From: Nitrospirales bacterium
Lineage (GTDB): Bacteria > Nitrospirota > Nitrospiria > Nitrospirales > UBA8639
Direction of reading: 5' to 3'
Length of the DNA stretch: 32,163 nt
Assembly: GCA_021604005.1 (NCBI GenBank)
Contig: BQIV01000047.1
Coordinates: 1 to 32,163 of the forward strand
Made by a program: the position numbers and the translations under genes. Shown here one piece after another: positions 24,063 to 32,163 of this stretch (the first letter of the stretch is position 1; each line of letters starts with the position of its first letter). The notes under the pieces are model-generated. The model was given only the letters and a program-made list of their open reading frames with translations, made no database searches and was not told the origin of the DNA.

Positions 24063-25859
24063 ATGAACGAACGCTCTGCGTACGTCAGTCGACTGTCGGA
24101 TTTGCGCGATGAACTTTCCAGGAGAAACTTGTCTGGATTTATGATTCCGCATGCCGATGAATATCAGAATGAATATACCCCTGACTCTGCAGAGCGGTTG
24201 CGATGGGTGACTGGATTTAGCGGTTCTGCGGGGGTTGCGGTGGCGTGGCACGACTCTGCGGCGATTTTTGTCGATGGCCGGTATGTGTTGCAAGTGAAAA
24301 CTGAAGTGCATCCATCGTGTTTTGTCCCGTATCATACCGCCGACTTACCGGTTACGGACTGGTTATCATCTGTATTACAACCGGGGTCAAGGCTTGGGTA
24401 TGACCCGTGGTTGCATACATCCGATGATGTCGAGCGATTGCGAGTCATTTGTGAGCAGGCCAAGGCGGAACTTGTTGCCACAACTCCGAATCCGATAGAT
24501 GTCATTTGGACGGATCGTCCGGCTGTCCCACTGACTCCAATGATCCCTCATCCTTTAGTGTATGCAGGCAAAGATTCACAAGAAAAACGCGAAGAACTTG
24601 GAAGGAAACTCAAGGAAGATCGAGTTGGGGCTGCAGTGATCACTGCTCCGGATTCTCTGGCATGGTTGCTGAATATCCGTGGGGAGGACCTTGCGTATAC
24701 ACCGTTATCGTTGTGCATGGGAATAGTCTTTCAAGATGGGTCGGTGCGATTGTTTATCCCCCGACAAAAACTCACTCCTCAGACGCTTGAACATTTTGGG
24801 CCGTCTGTCTTCCCCTGTCCACCTGATACCTTCGAAGATGAATTGAAGAAATTAGGGCAACAAAACATGTGCGTATTGTGTGACCCGAAAAAAACCCCCT
24901 CGTGGATTGTCGATTGTCTTCGTCAGCAACACGTGATGATTCGCCACGGTGATGATCCGTGCGTACTCCCCAAAGCCTGTAAAAACCATGTAGAGGCGCA
25001 GGGCGCTCGAAACGCCCACGTACGGGATGGTGCCGCTCTGTGTCGATTCCTTGCCTGGCTGGATCGAGAAAGTGCTGGCGGTAAGGTGACGGAGTTGGAC
25101 GCTGCTAGCTATTTAGATGCGTGCCGGCAGAAAAATGATCTCTGGAAGGATATGAGCTTTCCCACGATTTCAGGGGCTGGAAAAAATGGGGCGATTATTC
25201 ATTACCGTTCGACTCCTGAGTCGAATGCTCGACTTGCTCCGGGTACATTGTATTTGGTGGATTCCGGGGCGCAGTATCTAGACGGAACCACTGATGTCAC
25301 CAGGACTGTCGCCATTGGCACACCGACTGCTGAACATCGTGATCGGTATACCCGTGTCTTAAAAGGGCATATCACCCTGGCCACTGTGCGTTTTCCGAAA
25401 GGGACGACCGGTTCGCAGCTTGATGTGCTGGCTCGAAGATCTCTGTGGGAAGTGGGTCTGGATTATGATCATGGCACTGGGCATGGAGTGGGAAGCTATC
25501 TCGGGGTTCATGAAGGTCCGCAACGAATATCAAAAGCGGGAGGATCGGTCGCGTTACACCCTGGAATGATCGTGTCGAACGAGCCGGGGTACTATAAGGC
25601 AGGAGCTTATGGAATTCGGTTAGAAAGTCTTGTCCTGGTGACCCCTTGTGCAAATATGACAGGCGCGGAACGAGAACTCTATGCGTTTGAAACACTGACG
25701 CTTGCTCCATTTGATCGAAGGCTCATAGAGCTGTCATTACTGAGCAAAGAAGACGTCACATGGATCAATGCCTATCATGCTCGCGTGTGTGATGTTGTGT
25801 GTCCGTTGGTGGATGATGAAACGGCCGGATGGTTACGAGATGCGACTCAACCTCTGTAA
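24063..25859 (+). CDS. pepP: Xaa-Pro aminopeptidase (aminopeptidase P, M24B), long three-domain form
   Basis: 598 residues from the ATG at 24063, with AAGGG 5 nt upstream. The open frame extends 61 codons earlier into the MITE-like element and is rejected. Two creatinase-like N-terminal domains (about 1-300; SRRNLSGFMIPHADEYQNEY, FVDGRYVLQ) precede the pita-bread M24 domain (about 310-535). Dinuclear metal ligands are Asp400 and Asp411 (DSGAQYLDGTTD), His474 (GTGHGVGSYLGVHEGP), Glu507 (NEPGYY) and Glu521 (IRLESL). A short C-terminal domain follows. It removes N-terminal residues before proline in cytoplasmic peptides. The size matches eukaryote-like APP1 rather than the 440-residue E. coli PepP. 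Confidence 0.93.
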   Translation: MNERSAYVSRLSDLRDELSRRNLSGFMIPHADEYQNEYTPDSAERLRWVTGFSGSAGVAVAWHDSAAIFVDGRYVLQVKTEVHPSCFVPYHTADLPVTDWLSSVLQPGSRLGYDPWLHTSDDVERLRVICEQAKAELVATTPNPIDVIWTDRPAVPLTPMIPHPLVYAGKDSQEKREELGRKLKEDRVGAAVITAPDSLAWLLNIRGEDLAYTPLSLCMGIVFQDGSVRLFIPRQKLTPQTLEHFGPSVFPCPPDTFEDELKKLGQQNMCVLCDPKKTPSWIVDCLRQQHVMIRHGDDPCVLPKACKNHVEAQGARNAHVRDGAALCRFLAWLDRESAGGKVTELDAASYLDACRQKNDLWKDMSFPTISGAGKNGAIIHYRSTPESNARLAPGTLYLVDSGAQYLDGTTDVTRTVAIGTPTAEHRDRYTRVLKGHITLATVRFPKGTTGSQLDVLARRSLWEVGLDYDHGTGHGVGSYLGVHEGPQRISKAGGSVALHPGMIVSNEPGYYKAGAYGIRLESLVLVTPCANMTGAERELYAFETLTLAPFDRRLIELSLLSKEDVTWINAYHARVCDVVCPLVDDETAGWLRDATQPL

Positions 25860-25910
25860 CTCTTGTTGAACGATACTGATGATTGGAGAAAGAACTGTGA
25901 GAGTGTTGAT

Positions 25911-26210
25911 ATGACGGATGGAGAAATTTCCGAGCAGATTCAAGGCCAATTAAACAATAATCCAGGCGTTGAGTCGGTAGTGGTGAAAGGACACTTGCTG
26001 CAACTCCACATTACCGACTCTCTCTATAATCGAGTAGCCAATGATCGTGAACGGGGGAGGAAGATTGTCTTGGCGCTCATGCAATCGATGAAACGGCTGA
26101 CCGAATCAGCAGATGTCACGGTCTGGGTGTTTTGTGGAAAAGAGAAAATGATTGAAGGAAAAGTCAAAGATTGGGGAGGGGATAACGTGAACTTTCTCTA
26201 TGACTTGTAG
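25911..26210 (+). CDS. Small conserved-looking soluble protein, unknown
   Basis: 99 residues from the ATG at 25911, with GAGAG upstream; an in-frame TTG at 25863 would add 16. The sequence starts MTDGEISEQIQGQLNNNPGVE and contains VVVKGHLLQLHITDSLYNRVANDRERGRKIV, then VTVWVFCGKEKMIEGKVKDW. The alternating strands and one amphipathic helix suggest a compact alpha/beta fold. No family is recognised. It follows pepP by 51 bp on the same strand and is probably co-transcribed. Function unknown. Confidence 0.65.
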   Translation: MTDGEISEQIQGQLNNNPGVESVVVKGHLLQLHITDSLYNRVANDRERGRKIVLALMQSMKRLTESADVTVWVFCGKEKMIEGKVKDWGGDNVNFLYDL

Positions 26211-26249
26211 TCGAGAGGGGGCGATCGGGATTCGTGCCGCTGTCATCCG

Positions 26250-26444
26250 TTACCGGCTCTCAAATCCTTCGGGGAGAGGGCCAAGCCCTGGCGGAAACCC
26301 AGGTTCCCAACTCGACAATCGCTTTCCACCTAATAATCCAAGTGCACAATGCCAATATCCATCCTTCGTTTTGGCAACTTGCCAGCGGGTCCCATCGCCG
26401 CTGAACCAAATCCAAACTCGAAGTGCTTGTGTTCGTTGACTCAT
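26250..26444 (-). CDS. Small Trp/Gly-rich protein, unknown
   Basis: 64 residues from an ATG at 26444 with GAGGA nine nt upstream; another ATG at 26453 sits too close to that site. The sequence (MSQRTQALRVWIWFSGDGTRWQVAKTKDGYWHCALGLL, then SSWEPGFPPGLGPLPEGFE) has six Trp and looks like a small beta-rich domain, not random translation. It is convergent with the pepP-linked unknown gene and divergent from the TraB-like gene. No family or function is recognised. Without it, 26211-26587 would be an empty gap. Confidence 0.45.
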   Translation of the reverse strand: MSQRTQALRVWIWFSGDGTRWQVAKTKDGYWHCALGLLGGKRLSSWEPGFPPGLGPLPEGFESR

Positions 26445-26587
26445 CCGTACCATTCCTCAGTATTCGAGTTGTATGCCGTAAATGTTCAAGTTTTTGTGAT
26501 ACCCATTCTACCATGAATGCATGCAATATTGCTCTTATTTCATTCTAGACTTGACAAGTTGCCGTTCTGATATGCAAAGGTGTGCGC

Positions 26588-27814
26588 ATGGATGTGCCAA
26601 TGAATGAACCTGTCGCTCAATCGCCTCGCACCCATGGGCTTCAGGGTGCGTATACTGATGATGTTCAGGTTGTCGCATTACCGGAAAAATCGATTATCCT
26701 GATTGGAACGGCGCACGTTTCGCAAGAGTCGGCCGATCTTGTTCGAACCGTCATAGAGCAAGAACAGCCTGATTGTGTATGTGTGGAATTAGATTCTAGA
26801 CGGTTTGAGGTCCTTGCGCAGCCCAAACGCTGGGAATCACTTGATCTGAAAGAAATTATTCGAAAAAATCAGCTCAGTACATTAATGGTCAATCTTGTAT
26901 TGGCATCGTATCAAAAGCGTCTAGGCGATCAATTGGGGGTGATGCCTGGTACTGAAATGTTAGAAGCGACCAAGGCCGCTGAACAACACCGCATACCTGT
27001 GGAGCTGTGTGACCGTGATGTGCGGATTACCATGCGACGCGCCTGGAGAACTACACCGTTTTGGCGAAAAAGTCTGTTGATGTCGTCGCTGTTATTTAGC
27101 GTCTTTGATACGACGCAAGTTTCGGAACAGGAGATTCGCGACCTCAAAAAACAGGATGCGCTCTCGGATATGATGGAGGAGTTGGGCAAGGAAGTTCCTA
27201 CCCTTAAAAAAGTGTTAATTGATGAGCGTGACCTCTATTTAGCTAAAAAAATACGGGATGCAAAAGGTGAGCGAATTGTGGCTGTGGTTGGTGCCGGTCA
27301 TATGCCTGGAATCCAACGTACATTGAAGGAACAGCAGCCGGTAAATCTTGAAGAGCTCGATGTCATCCCGCCGGTGTCAGGTGCGTGGAAATGGGTTGGA
27401 TGGAGCATTCCTGCGATTATTGTTGGATCGATCCTCTATATTGGTTTTCAAAAGGGTGCAATGGCTGCTGGTGAAAATGCGCTCTTTTGGGTGTTAGCCA
27501 ACGGAATTCCCAGTGCTCTTGGCGCTATTCTTGCTTTTGCCCACCCCTTGACGATCGCAACCGCGTTCGCATCAGCTCCCTTTACAAGTTTGACGCCGGT
27601 GATTGGCGTCGGCTACGTCACGGCGTTTGTTCAGGCTTATGTGCAACCTCCACTGGTCCGTGAGTTTCAAAGTGTGGCAGAAGACATTGCCATTCCCAAA
27701 CGATGGTGGCACAGCCGTCTGTTGCGAGTATTCTTAGCCTTTATTCTTCCGACAGTTGGCAGCATTATCGGCACCTATGTTGGAGGGGCCAAGATCGTGT
27801 CAAATCTCTTTTAA
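26588..27814 (+). CDS. TraB/PrgY-family membrane protein
   Basis: 408 residues from the ATG at 26588, seven nt after AAAGG; a GTG at 26582 is the alternative. The N-terminal domain (about 35-255) has the TraB family's conserved pieces: IGTAHVSQES, CVELDSRRFEVL and VVGAGHMPGI. These resemble the metal-dependent Tiki/TraB protease fold. The C-terminal 135 residues contain about four membrane helices (IPAIIVGSILYIGF, FWVLANGIPSALGAILAF, a third near GVGYVTAFVQAY and a last near FLAFILPTVGSIIG). Enterococcal homologues inhibit peptide pheromone signalling; the role in this organism is unknown. It appears monocistronic. Confidence 0.88.
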   Translation: MDVPMNEPVAQSPRTHGLQGAYTDDVQVVALPEKSIILIGTAHVSQESADLVRTVIEQEQPDCVCVELDSRRFEVLAQPKRWESLDLKEIIRKNQLSTLMVNLVLASYQKRLGDQLGVMPGTEMLEATKAAEQHRIPVELCDRDVRITMRRAWRTTPFWRKSLLMSSLLFSVFDTTQVSEQEIRDLKKQDALSDMMEELGKEVPTLKKVLIDERDLYLAKKIRDAKGERIVAVVGAGHMPGIQRTLKEQQPVNLEELDVIPPVSGAWKWVGWSIPAIIVGSILYIGFQKGAMAAGENALFWVLANGIPSALGAILAFAHPLTIATAFASAPFTSLTPVIGVGYVTAFVQAYVQPPLVREFQSVAEDIAIPKRWWHSRLLRVFLAFILPTVGSIIGTYVGGAKIVSNLF

Positions 27815-27889
27815 CGTGTATCGAACTATTTCAGGCGTTGAGGATTCAATCGCAGTCAACTCGAACCACGGGAGTTGCCGATAATCTCG

Positions 27890-28066
27890 TTATGAATCGG
27901 GGGGTGTGCGTTTCGAGGTATGTTGGAAGATACATTTTGGGCAGGTATAGTGAATAAAACGTCCTTCGCCAACAAGCCGCTTTCGCATCATGGTTTGACA
28001 CCATCGGCACTGGCGGTCTGGCAGGGCTGGAGCTACCTGATGCGAATTGGCGGATGCTGAACTCAT
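27890..28066 (-). CDS. Zinc-ribbon miniprotein
   Basis: 58 residues from an ATG at 28066. Two CxxC knuckles are visible, CRWC and CPKC, spaced about 20 residues apart with basic residues between (MMRKRLVGEGRFIHYT). This is the pattern of a single zinc ribbon. An upstream in-frame TTG (28102) would overlap the divergent gene's start. The Shine-Dalgarno is weak (GAGA). It is head-to-head with the SIMPL gene, only 35 bp between start codons. Function unknown; nucleic-acid or protein binding is typical of such ribbons. Confidence 0.5.
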   Translation of the reverse strand: MSSASANSHQVAPALPDRQCRWCQTMMRKRLVGEGRFIHYTCPKCIFQHTSKRTPPDS

Positions 28067-28101
28067 GTGCACATTCTCATGAACTTCCAAGAGGTTTGTC
28101 A

Positions 28102-28869
28102 ATGATTTATTCTCGACAAAGACCGTTTTTCTTGAGTGTTGTTCTCATTATCTTCTCTCTGTTAGGCATTGACCGAGTTCATAGTGCAGAAATAGACCAA
28201 GAGCCGCGAACCTTAACGGTTTCCGAAGAAGGGAATGTGCGGGTCACACCTGATAAAGCTGTAGTGACGCTCTCCGTTGAAACGGCGGGTGAGGTGCTAG
28301 AAGATGTGCAGGATGAAAATCGTGAGAACATGAAGCGCGTGCTGGATCGTTTGCAGAAGCTCGGTATCAAACCGGAACGCATGCAAACATCCTCTTTATC
28401 CATCACACCTCACTATCCCCCACGGTCTCGACAGCCATCTCGTCAGTCAACGAGGCCTTATATACCCAAAATCATTGGATATACCGTGACGAATACATTG
28501 ACTGTCGAAGTGTGGGACCTCGCAATTGTCGGGCGTGTTGTGGATAGTGCCTTGCAGGCGGGAGCCAATCGTTTTTCGCATATCACTTGGGGGCTACGGG
28601 ATAAACGTCCGTCGCAATTGGAAGCTCTAGAACGTGCGGCTCAAAAATCCCGTGCAAAAGCCCGTGTTTTGGCGCAGACCCTTCATGTTAAATTGATTCA
28701 GCTATTGGCCGTGACGGAGGGAGGGCCTTCTGCTCTGCCACGACGGGCCACCAGAGGGCGGGCGATGATGAGTATGGCGATGGAAGATGCTGGATCGACT
28801 CCTGTCTCGCCGGGGGAACTGACCGTTCGTGCGTCGGTGACCTTAGTCTATGAAATCAGTCAAGAGTAA
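28102..28869 (+). CDS. SIMPL-domain (DUF541) secreted protein
   Basis: 255 residues from the ATG at 28102, seven nt after AGAGG; the frame extends upstream without a ribosome site. A signal peptide covers about 1-29 (FFLSVVLIIFSLLGIDRVHSA). The mature part is a SIMPL/DUF541 domain: RTLTVSEEGNVRVTPDKAVVTLSVETAGE, then MQTSSLSITPHY and the VTNTLTVEVWDLAIVGRVVDSAL segment. Bacterial members are periplasmic or outer-membrane associated proteins linked to oxidative stress and oligomeric ring or channel formation. A proline/arginine-rich loop (about 111-125) interrupts the domain. Standalone gene. Confidence 0.88.
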   Translation: MIYSRQRPFFLSVVLIIFSLLGIDRVHSAEIDQEPRTLTVSEEGNVRVTPDKAVVTLSVETAGEVLEDVQDENRENMKRVLDRLQKLGIKPERMQTSSLSITPHYPPRSRQPSRQSTRPYIPKIIGYTVTNTLTVEVWDLAIVGRVVDSALQAGANRFSHITWGLRDKRPSQLEALERAAQKSRAKARVLAQTLHVKLIQLLAVTEGGPSALPRRATRGRAMMSMAMEDAGSTPVSPGELTVRASVTLVYEISQE

Positions 28870-29011
28870 GGAGCGGCATATTCGCATATCCAACGTTGAT
28901 GTTGGTTGTGTTACGCCATGTATCTCGAGCAAACGGCGGTGGTACATGTTGTCGGCTTCGTTTTATGTTTTATTCGTTTCTCGGTTCAATCACTAGGATG
29001 ACGAGGGTACG

Positions 29012-29896
29012 TTGAAAGGCAAGGTTCCCGCACTTGTGGTCTCTGGGTTTCTCGGGGCCGGAAAAACGACATTGGTTCGTGGTTTGTTACAAGAAGCGCA
29101 AGCTACTGGACAACGACTTGCCGTGGTGTCCAACGAATTTGGAGAGCTAGGTATCGATGAGGCGCTCTTGAGCAGTGAGAATCCCGGTGGGTATGTCGAG
29201 TTAGAGGGGGGATGTGTGTGTTGTCAATTGTCAAACGAACTCTTGACGACCCTTCAGGATCTGTATGAACGTGTGCAGCCAGACCGTGTCATTGTTGAGA
29301 CATCTGGCGTGGCGTTGCCTTTTGATACGCTCACGACATTTTGGCGAGAACCTGTAAGTGTGTGGGCTGGTGAGAGCTTGGCTGTCGTCGTGGTGAATGC
29401 CGAGCAAGTGGTCGAGGGGCGTGACTTGGAAGGCACATTTGAACAGCAAGTGTCTTCTGCCGATATTCTTGTCTTGAATAAAATAGATTTGATTGATCAC
29501 CGTGACATACCTCAATTAGAGGCGACGATTCATGAATTAGCGCCAGGTACTCCGATTGTGCAGAGCGTGAATGCAGGAGTGGATGCCGAAATCCTGTTTC
29601 CTCCCAATCCTCAAGATATCATGAAGCGGCGTGTTGATCCGCATGGGTGTGGTCCTGTAGGCCATGTGCATGAAAAATTTTCCAGTTCCGTCTTATCGAT
29701 TGATGAGGGAGTAGAAGAGAATGTTCTGAGAGAACGGTTTTCTGCATTAGCGGCATTGCGTGTGAAGGGAGTCGTGCGTACGGCATCGGGACTGCGTGTT
29801 GTGCAAGGCGTTGGGCTTCGAATTGATTTTGTCGATCCTCCTGCGACGCTCCCCCCTCATCTCATTGGTCAAATTGTGGTGATTCATCGAGCGTAA
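29012..29896 (+). CDS. COG0523/CobW-family GTPase (putative metallochaperone)
   Basis: 294 residues from a TTG at 29012, after GAGGG. The P-loop is SGFLGAGKTT (11-20), the metal-binding CxCC motif is GGCVCC (Cys68, Cys70, Cys71), and the base-recognition motif is NKID (156-159). A HGCGPVGHVH stretch (about 211-222) between the GTPase and the C-terminal domain adds likely metal ligands. COG0523 proteins deliver or help insert zinc, cobalt or other metals using GTP. The C-terminal CobW domain is short, about 70 residues. No cobalamin or zinc-uptake gene is adjacent, so the metal is unknown. Confidence 0.9.
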   Translation: MKGKVPALVVSGFLGAGKTTLVRGLLQEAQATGQRLAVVSNEFGELGIDEALLSSENPGGYVELEGGCVCCQLSNELLTTLQDLYERVQPDRVIVETSGVALPFDTLTTFWREPVSVWAGESLAVVVVNAEQVVEGRDLEGTFEQQVSSADILVLNKIDLIDHRDIPQLEATIHELAPGTPIVQSVNAGVDAEILFPPNPQDIMKRRVDPHGCGPVGHVHEKFSSSVLSIDEGVEENVLRERFSALAALRVKGVVRTASGLRVVQGVGLRIDFVDPPATLPPHLIGQIVVIHRA

Positions 29897-30041
29897 CAAT
29901 CACATTCTCTTTCTCGTCCAAGTTTCTCTGCATCCGGTTGCCAACTCTCGTTTAATAACAATTGTCATACATGGTCATGTCAGAGCACAGGTATGGCAAT
30001 GTGTCTTTACAAAACTTAAGCCATATTCTTTTCAGAGTATG

Positions 30042-30068
30042 CTTGCTGGGTGTTTAATATTGCTATAA
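30042..30068 (+). promoter_or_regulatory. Candidate extended -10 promoter of the metalloprotease gene
   Basis: A consensus TATAAT (30063-30068) is preceded directly by TGC, the TGn of an extended -10, with TTGCTG at 30042-30047. The 15-bp spacing is short, which the extended -10 may offset. The start codon is at 30139, giving a leader of about 65 nt. No other promoter-like sequence in 29897-30138 is as good. Confidence 0.5.
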
Positions 30069-30138
30069 TTCCTCAGTCATCCTATTATTTTATGAACCCC
30101 TGCCTAAAAATCTAAATCCACACGCGAGGGAGGTGCTC

Positions 30139-32163
30139 ATGAGGATCTTCGGATCTCGAACATTGCTCGTTCTTTGCCTATGGGGTCTGTGTGTCAATCC
30201 CATGGTATACGCACAAAATGAATTGTCGAAACCATCAAGGGAACAGGAAAAGTTCGAGATCCTCTATCATGAAGTGCTTCCGCCTTTGGCTCTGCAGAGT
30301 CAAAAAGATGATGGCGTTCGACAGGAGAGTGATACGTCGAGGTGGACATGGTCGTTTGAAAGCTTTGGTCGGTCGTTTACCCTGCTTCTCGAGTCGAATG
30401 ATCGCTTGATTGCCAAATTATCAACAGCGCAACGTCATACAGTGGATGATGCGCATCAACTGTATAAAGGGAAGATTGCTGGCATCGACGAATCGTGGGT
30501 GAGACTTACGCGGATCAAGGATGACTGGTATGGGATGATATGGGATGGCCATGAGGTGTATGTCATTGATCCAATGTCGGTCATTGAGCCGGCCCTGCCT
30601 GGTCCTTCCTTAGCACGCCCCTCCGCGCTTGGTATATATAGGTTGTCGGATACGAAGGAATTGGAATCGCAAACATGCGGAGTTGGTCATGGCGGCATGC
30701 ATGCCAATTCGATCAATGATTACAACGCACTTGTCCAAGAGTTGCAGGATCGAGTCACGGCCAATGCCGACGGAGCGAGTCTGAATCTTGATATGGCCGT
30801 TGTGGCAGACGTGGAGTTTTCCGCCATGCAGCGGAATGTCTACGGAACATCGACGAATGCGGCGGTCATTGCGCGCATCAATGTGGTGGATGGTATTTTT
30901 TCAGAGCAGGTTGGGGTTCAGATTAATCTTGTCGAAATTCAGGAGTTGACGAGTAACGGACCGTTAACGTCTACCGATCCTCGAACTCTCATTGATCAAT
31001 TCGGAACCTTCACCGCTTCACCGTCATTTACCCATCCTGGCGTAGCCCATCTCTTTACCGGGAGAAATTTAAACGGGAGTACCATCGGTATTGCGTACCT
31101 CAGTACGTTATGCAGTTCACGGTTCGGTGTCGGGGTCAATGAAGTAACCGGCGGGGGGACCGCCCGTGCGCTCGTGGTGGCCCATGAACTCGGACATAAT
31201 TTTGGAGCGCCTCACGATGCAGAGTCAGGGTCGGTTTGTGCGAGTACGGCTAATACGTTTCTGATGAACCCGATTATTAACGGCAGTGATCGATTCTCCC
31301 AATGCAGTGTGGCAGAAATGCAGCCGGAAATTAGCCGTGCGTCATGTATTTCCGTGATTAATTTCGATCAAAGTGATCTGAGTGTGGATGTACTTGGCAA
31401 TCCATTCGAGTCAGTGGTGGGCAATGCATTTTCCGTTGCTGTTCGAATTCATAATGATGGCCCTGCCAGGGCCGATGCGGTCACAGCGAATCTCACTTTC
31501 CCGTTGCAAGTGCAGGTGCAACGTGCCACGAGTAGTTCCGGGAGTTGTGCGATAGCTGGAGGCAGTCGGGTGAGTTGTGGTGTCGGAAATATCCCAAATG
31601 GAGAAAATCGAACCATGACACTCACTGTCCAAGGCCAGGCCGTTGGAACATTTGTCGGTCGTGTTGACGTTGACGCAAATAATGATCCTAATACGGCAAA
31701 CAATACTGATGTTGCGAATATTAAAATCGTAGCCGCCCCGTCCCCTCCACCACCGAATGGGGACGTGTTGATGAACTTTCAGCCCGCGGGTGCCAGTATT
31801 CCTGCCGGCTATCGGGCGGATACCGGCGCTCCCTATGCGGGTAGTCGCGGGTATGGTTGGTCGACTCGCGTGAATACGCGAGAACGTCGGGTGGTGAACG
31901 ATCAGCGGTTGGATACATTTATCCATTTTGATCAGAGTACCTCGGCGACGTGGAATTATGACCTGCCGAATGGGACGTATCGCGTGACGTTGGCAAGCGG
32001 GGACCCTAGCTATCCGCAAGGTCCGCATCACATTACCGTGGAAGGACAGACGGTGTTGAATCGAGTATCAACAGCACCCAAGGAGTTTAAGACGATCACC
32101 AATGTGTCGGTCACGGTGACGGATGGTACGTTGACGATCGTGTTACGCCGGGATGCCGGCAAT
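30139..32163 (+). CDS. Secreted reprolysin-like zinc metalloprotease, multidomain, cut by the window edge
   Basis: An open frame of 675 codons from the ATG at 30139 (GAGGGAGG upstream) runs off the right edge. The signal peptide is about 1-25 (LLVLCLWGLCVNPMVYA). The propeptide (about 26-175) ends near Cys180 in QTCGVGHGG, resembling the adamalysin cysteine switch. The catalytic domain (about 190-405) has HELGHNFGAPHD with zinc ligands His349, His353 and His359, Glu350 as catalytic base, and a downstream Met (FLMNPI) as the met-turn. A DUF11/CARDB-like domain follows (about 411-530), then a proline linker and a malectin-like domain (about 545-675). It is an exported metzincin with adhesive modules; the C-terminus, possibly with an anchor or sorting signal, is missing. 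Confidence 0.88.
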   Translation, partial: MRIFGSRTLLVLCLWGLCVNPMVYAQNELSKPSREQEKFEILYHEVLPPLALQSQKDDGVRQESDTSRWTWSFESFGRSFTLLLESNDRLIAKLSTAQRHTVDDAHQLYKGKIAGIDESWVRLTRIKDDWYGMIWDGHEVYVIDPMSVIEPALPGPSLARPSALGIYRLSDTKELESQTCGVGHGGMHANSINDYNALVQELQDRVTANADGASLNLDMAVVADVEFSAMQRNVYGTSTNAAVIARINVVDGIFSEQVGVQINLVEIQELTSNGPLTSTDPRTLIDQFGTFTASPSFTHPGVAHLFTGRNLNGSTIGIAYLSTLCSSRFGVGVNEVTGGGTARALVVAHELGHNFGAPHDAESGSVCASTANTFLMNPIINGSDRFSQCSVAEMQPEISRASCISVINFDQSDLSVDVLGNPFESVVGNAFSVAVRIHNDGPARADAVTANLTFPLQVQVQRATSSSGSCAIAGGSRVSCGVGNIPNGENRTMTLTVQGQAVGTFVGRVDVDANNDPNTANNTDVANIKIVAAPSPPPPNGDVLMNFQPAGASIPAGYRADTGAPYAGSRGYGWSTRVNTRERRVVNDQRLDTFIHFDQSTSATWNYDLPNGTYRVTLASGDPSYPQGPHHITVEGQTVLNRVSTAPKEFKTITNVSVTVTDGTLTIVLRRDAGN

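Noticed and set aside
31411-32031. 206-codon minus-strand frame near the right edge
   Set aside because: Antisense shadow of the metalloprotease; rich in Arg/Ile/Thr from complementary codons, no start signal or domain.
1-32163. CRISPR arrays, tRNA and rRNA genes
   Set aside because: No regularly spaced direct repeats, no cloverleaf with a GGTTCGAAT-type arm in context, and no rRNA-like stretch seen by eye on either strand.

Overview
The window most likely comes from an autotrophic member of the Nitrospirota, probably Nitrospira itself. The basis is a two-subunit ATP-citrate lyase (aclB-aclA) in one run with aconitase, a fumarate reductase pair and sucCD, next to a divergent monomeric isocitrate dehydrogenase. 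This is the citrate-to-fumarate half of the reductive TCA (rTCA) cycle. Green sulfur bacteria and Aquificota also use this pathway, so the assignment is an inference. Base composition is moderate (roughly half GC by eye), and TTG and GTG starts preceded by clear Shine-Dalgarno sites are common.

Layout. 1-142: end of an insertion sequence with a frameshifted first gene. 232-582: DoxX-like membrane protein. 583-1361: long non-coding stretch. 1362-4109: 7TM hybrid sensor kinase ending at a strong intrinsic terminator. 4217-6454 (minus): monomeric Icd. 6920-9559 (minus): Cpx-like envelope-stress operon in the order Spy/CpxP-like protein, response regulator, sensor kinase. Three GTAAM repeats exactly 10 bp apart lie upstream of it and look like a CpxR-type operator. 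9866-10463 (minus): two small membrane or secreted proteins. 10781-21494 (plus): the rTCA cluster aclB-aclA-acn-frdB-frdA-sucC-[hicB-hicA]-sucD. 21503-22873 (minus): unknown secreted protein. 23171-23530: STAS-domain protein. 23645-23980: MITE-like element with terminal inverted repeats and a flanking direct repeat. 24063-26210: aminopeptidase P and a small unknown protein. 26250-26444 (minus): small Trp-rich protein. 26588-27814: TraB-family membrane protein. 27890-28066 (minus): zinc-ribbon miniprotein. 28102-28869: SIMPL-domain secreted protein. 29012-29896: COG0523 GTPase. 30139 to the end: a large secreted reprolysin-like metalloprotease, cut by the window edge.

How the genes work together. 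AclBA cleaves citrate to acetyl-CoA and oxaloacetate. The Frd pair reduces fumarate to succinate, SucCD activates it to succinyl-CoA, Icd carboxylates 2-oxoglutarate and aconitase returns citrate. The ferredoxin-dependent 2-oxoglutarate and pyruvate synthases are not in the window. The Frd pair is unusual: the flavoprotein lacks the covalent-FAD histidine, the iron-sulfur subunit has two complete four-Cys motifs, and no membrane-anchor gene is present.

The most notable accessory event is a HicB/HicA toxin-antitoxin module lodged between sucC and sucD. It is flanked by two 44-bp copies of the sucD initiation region (39/44 identical), and its toxin gene carries an in-frame amber codon. I found no CRISPR array, tRNA or rRNA.
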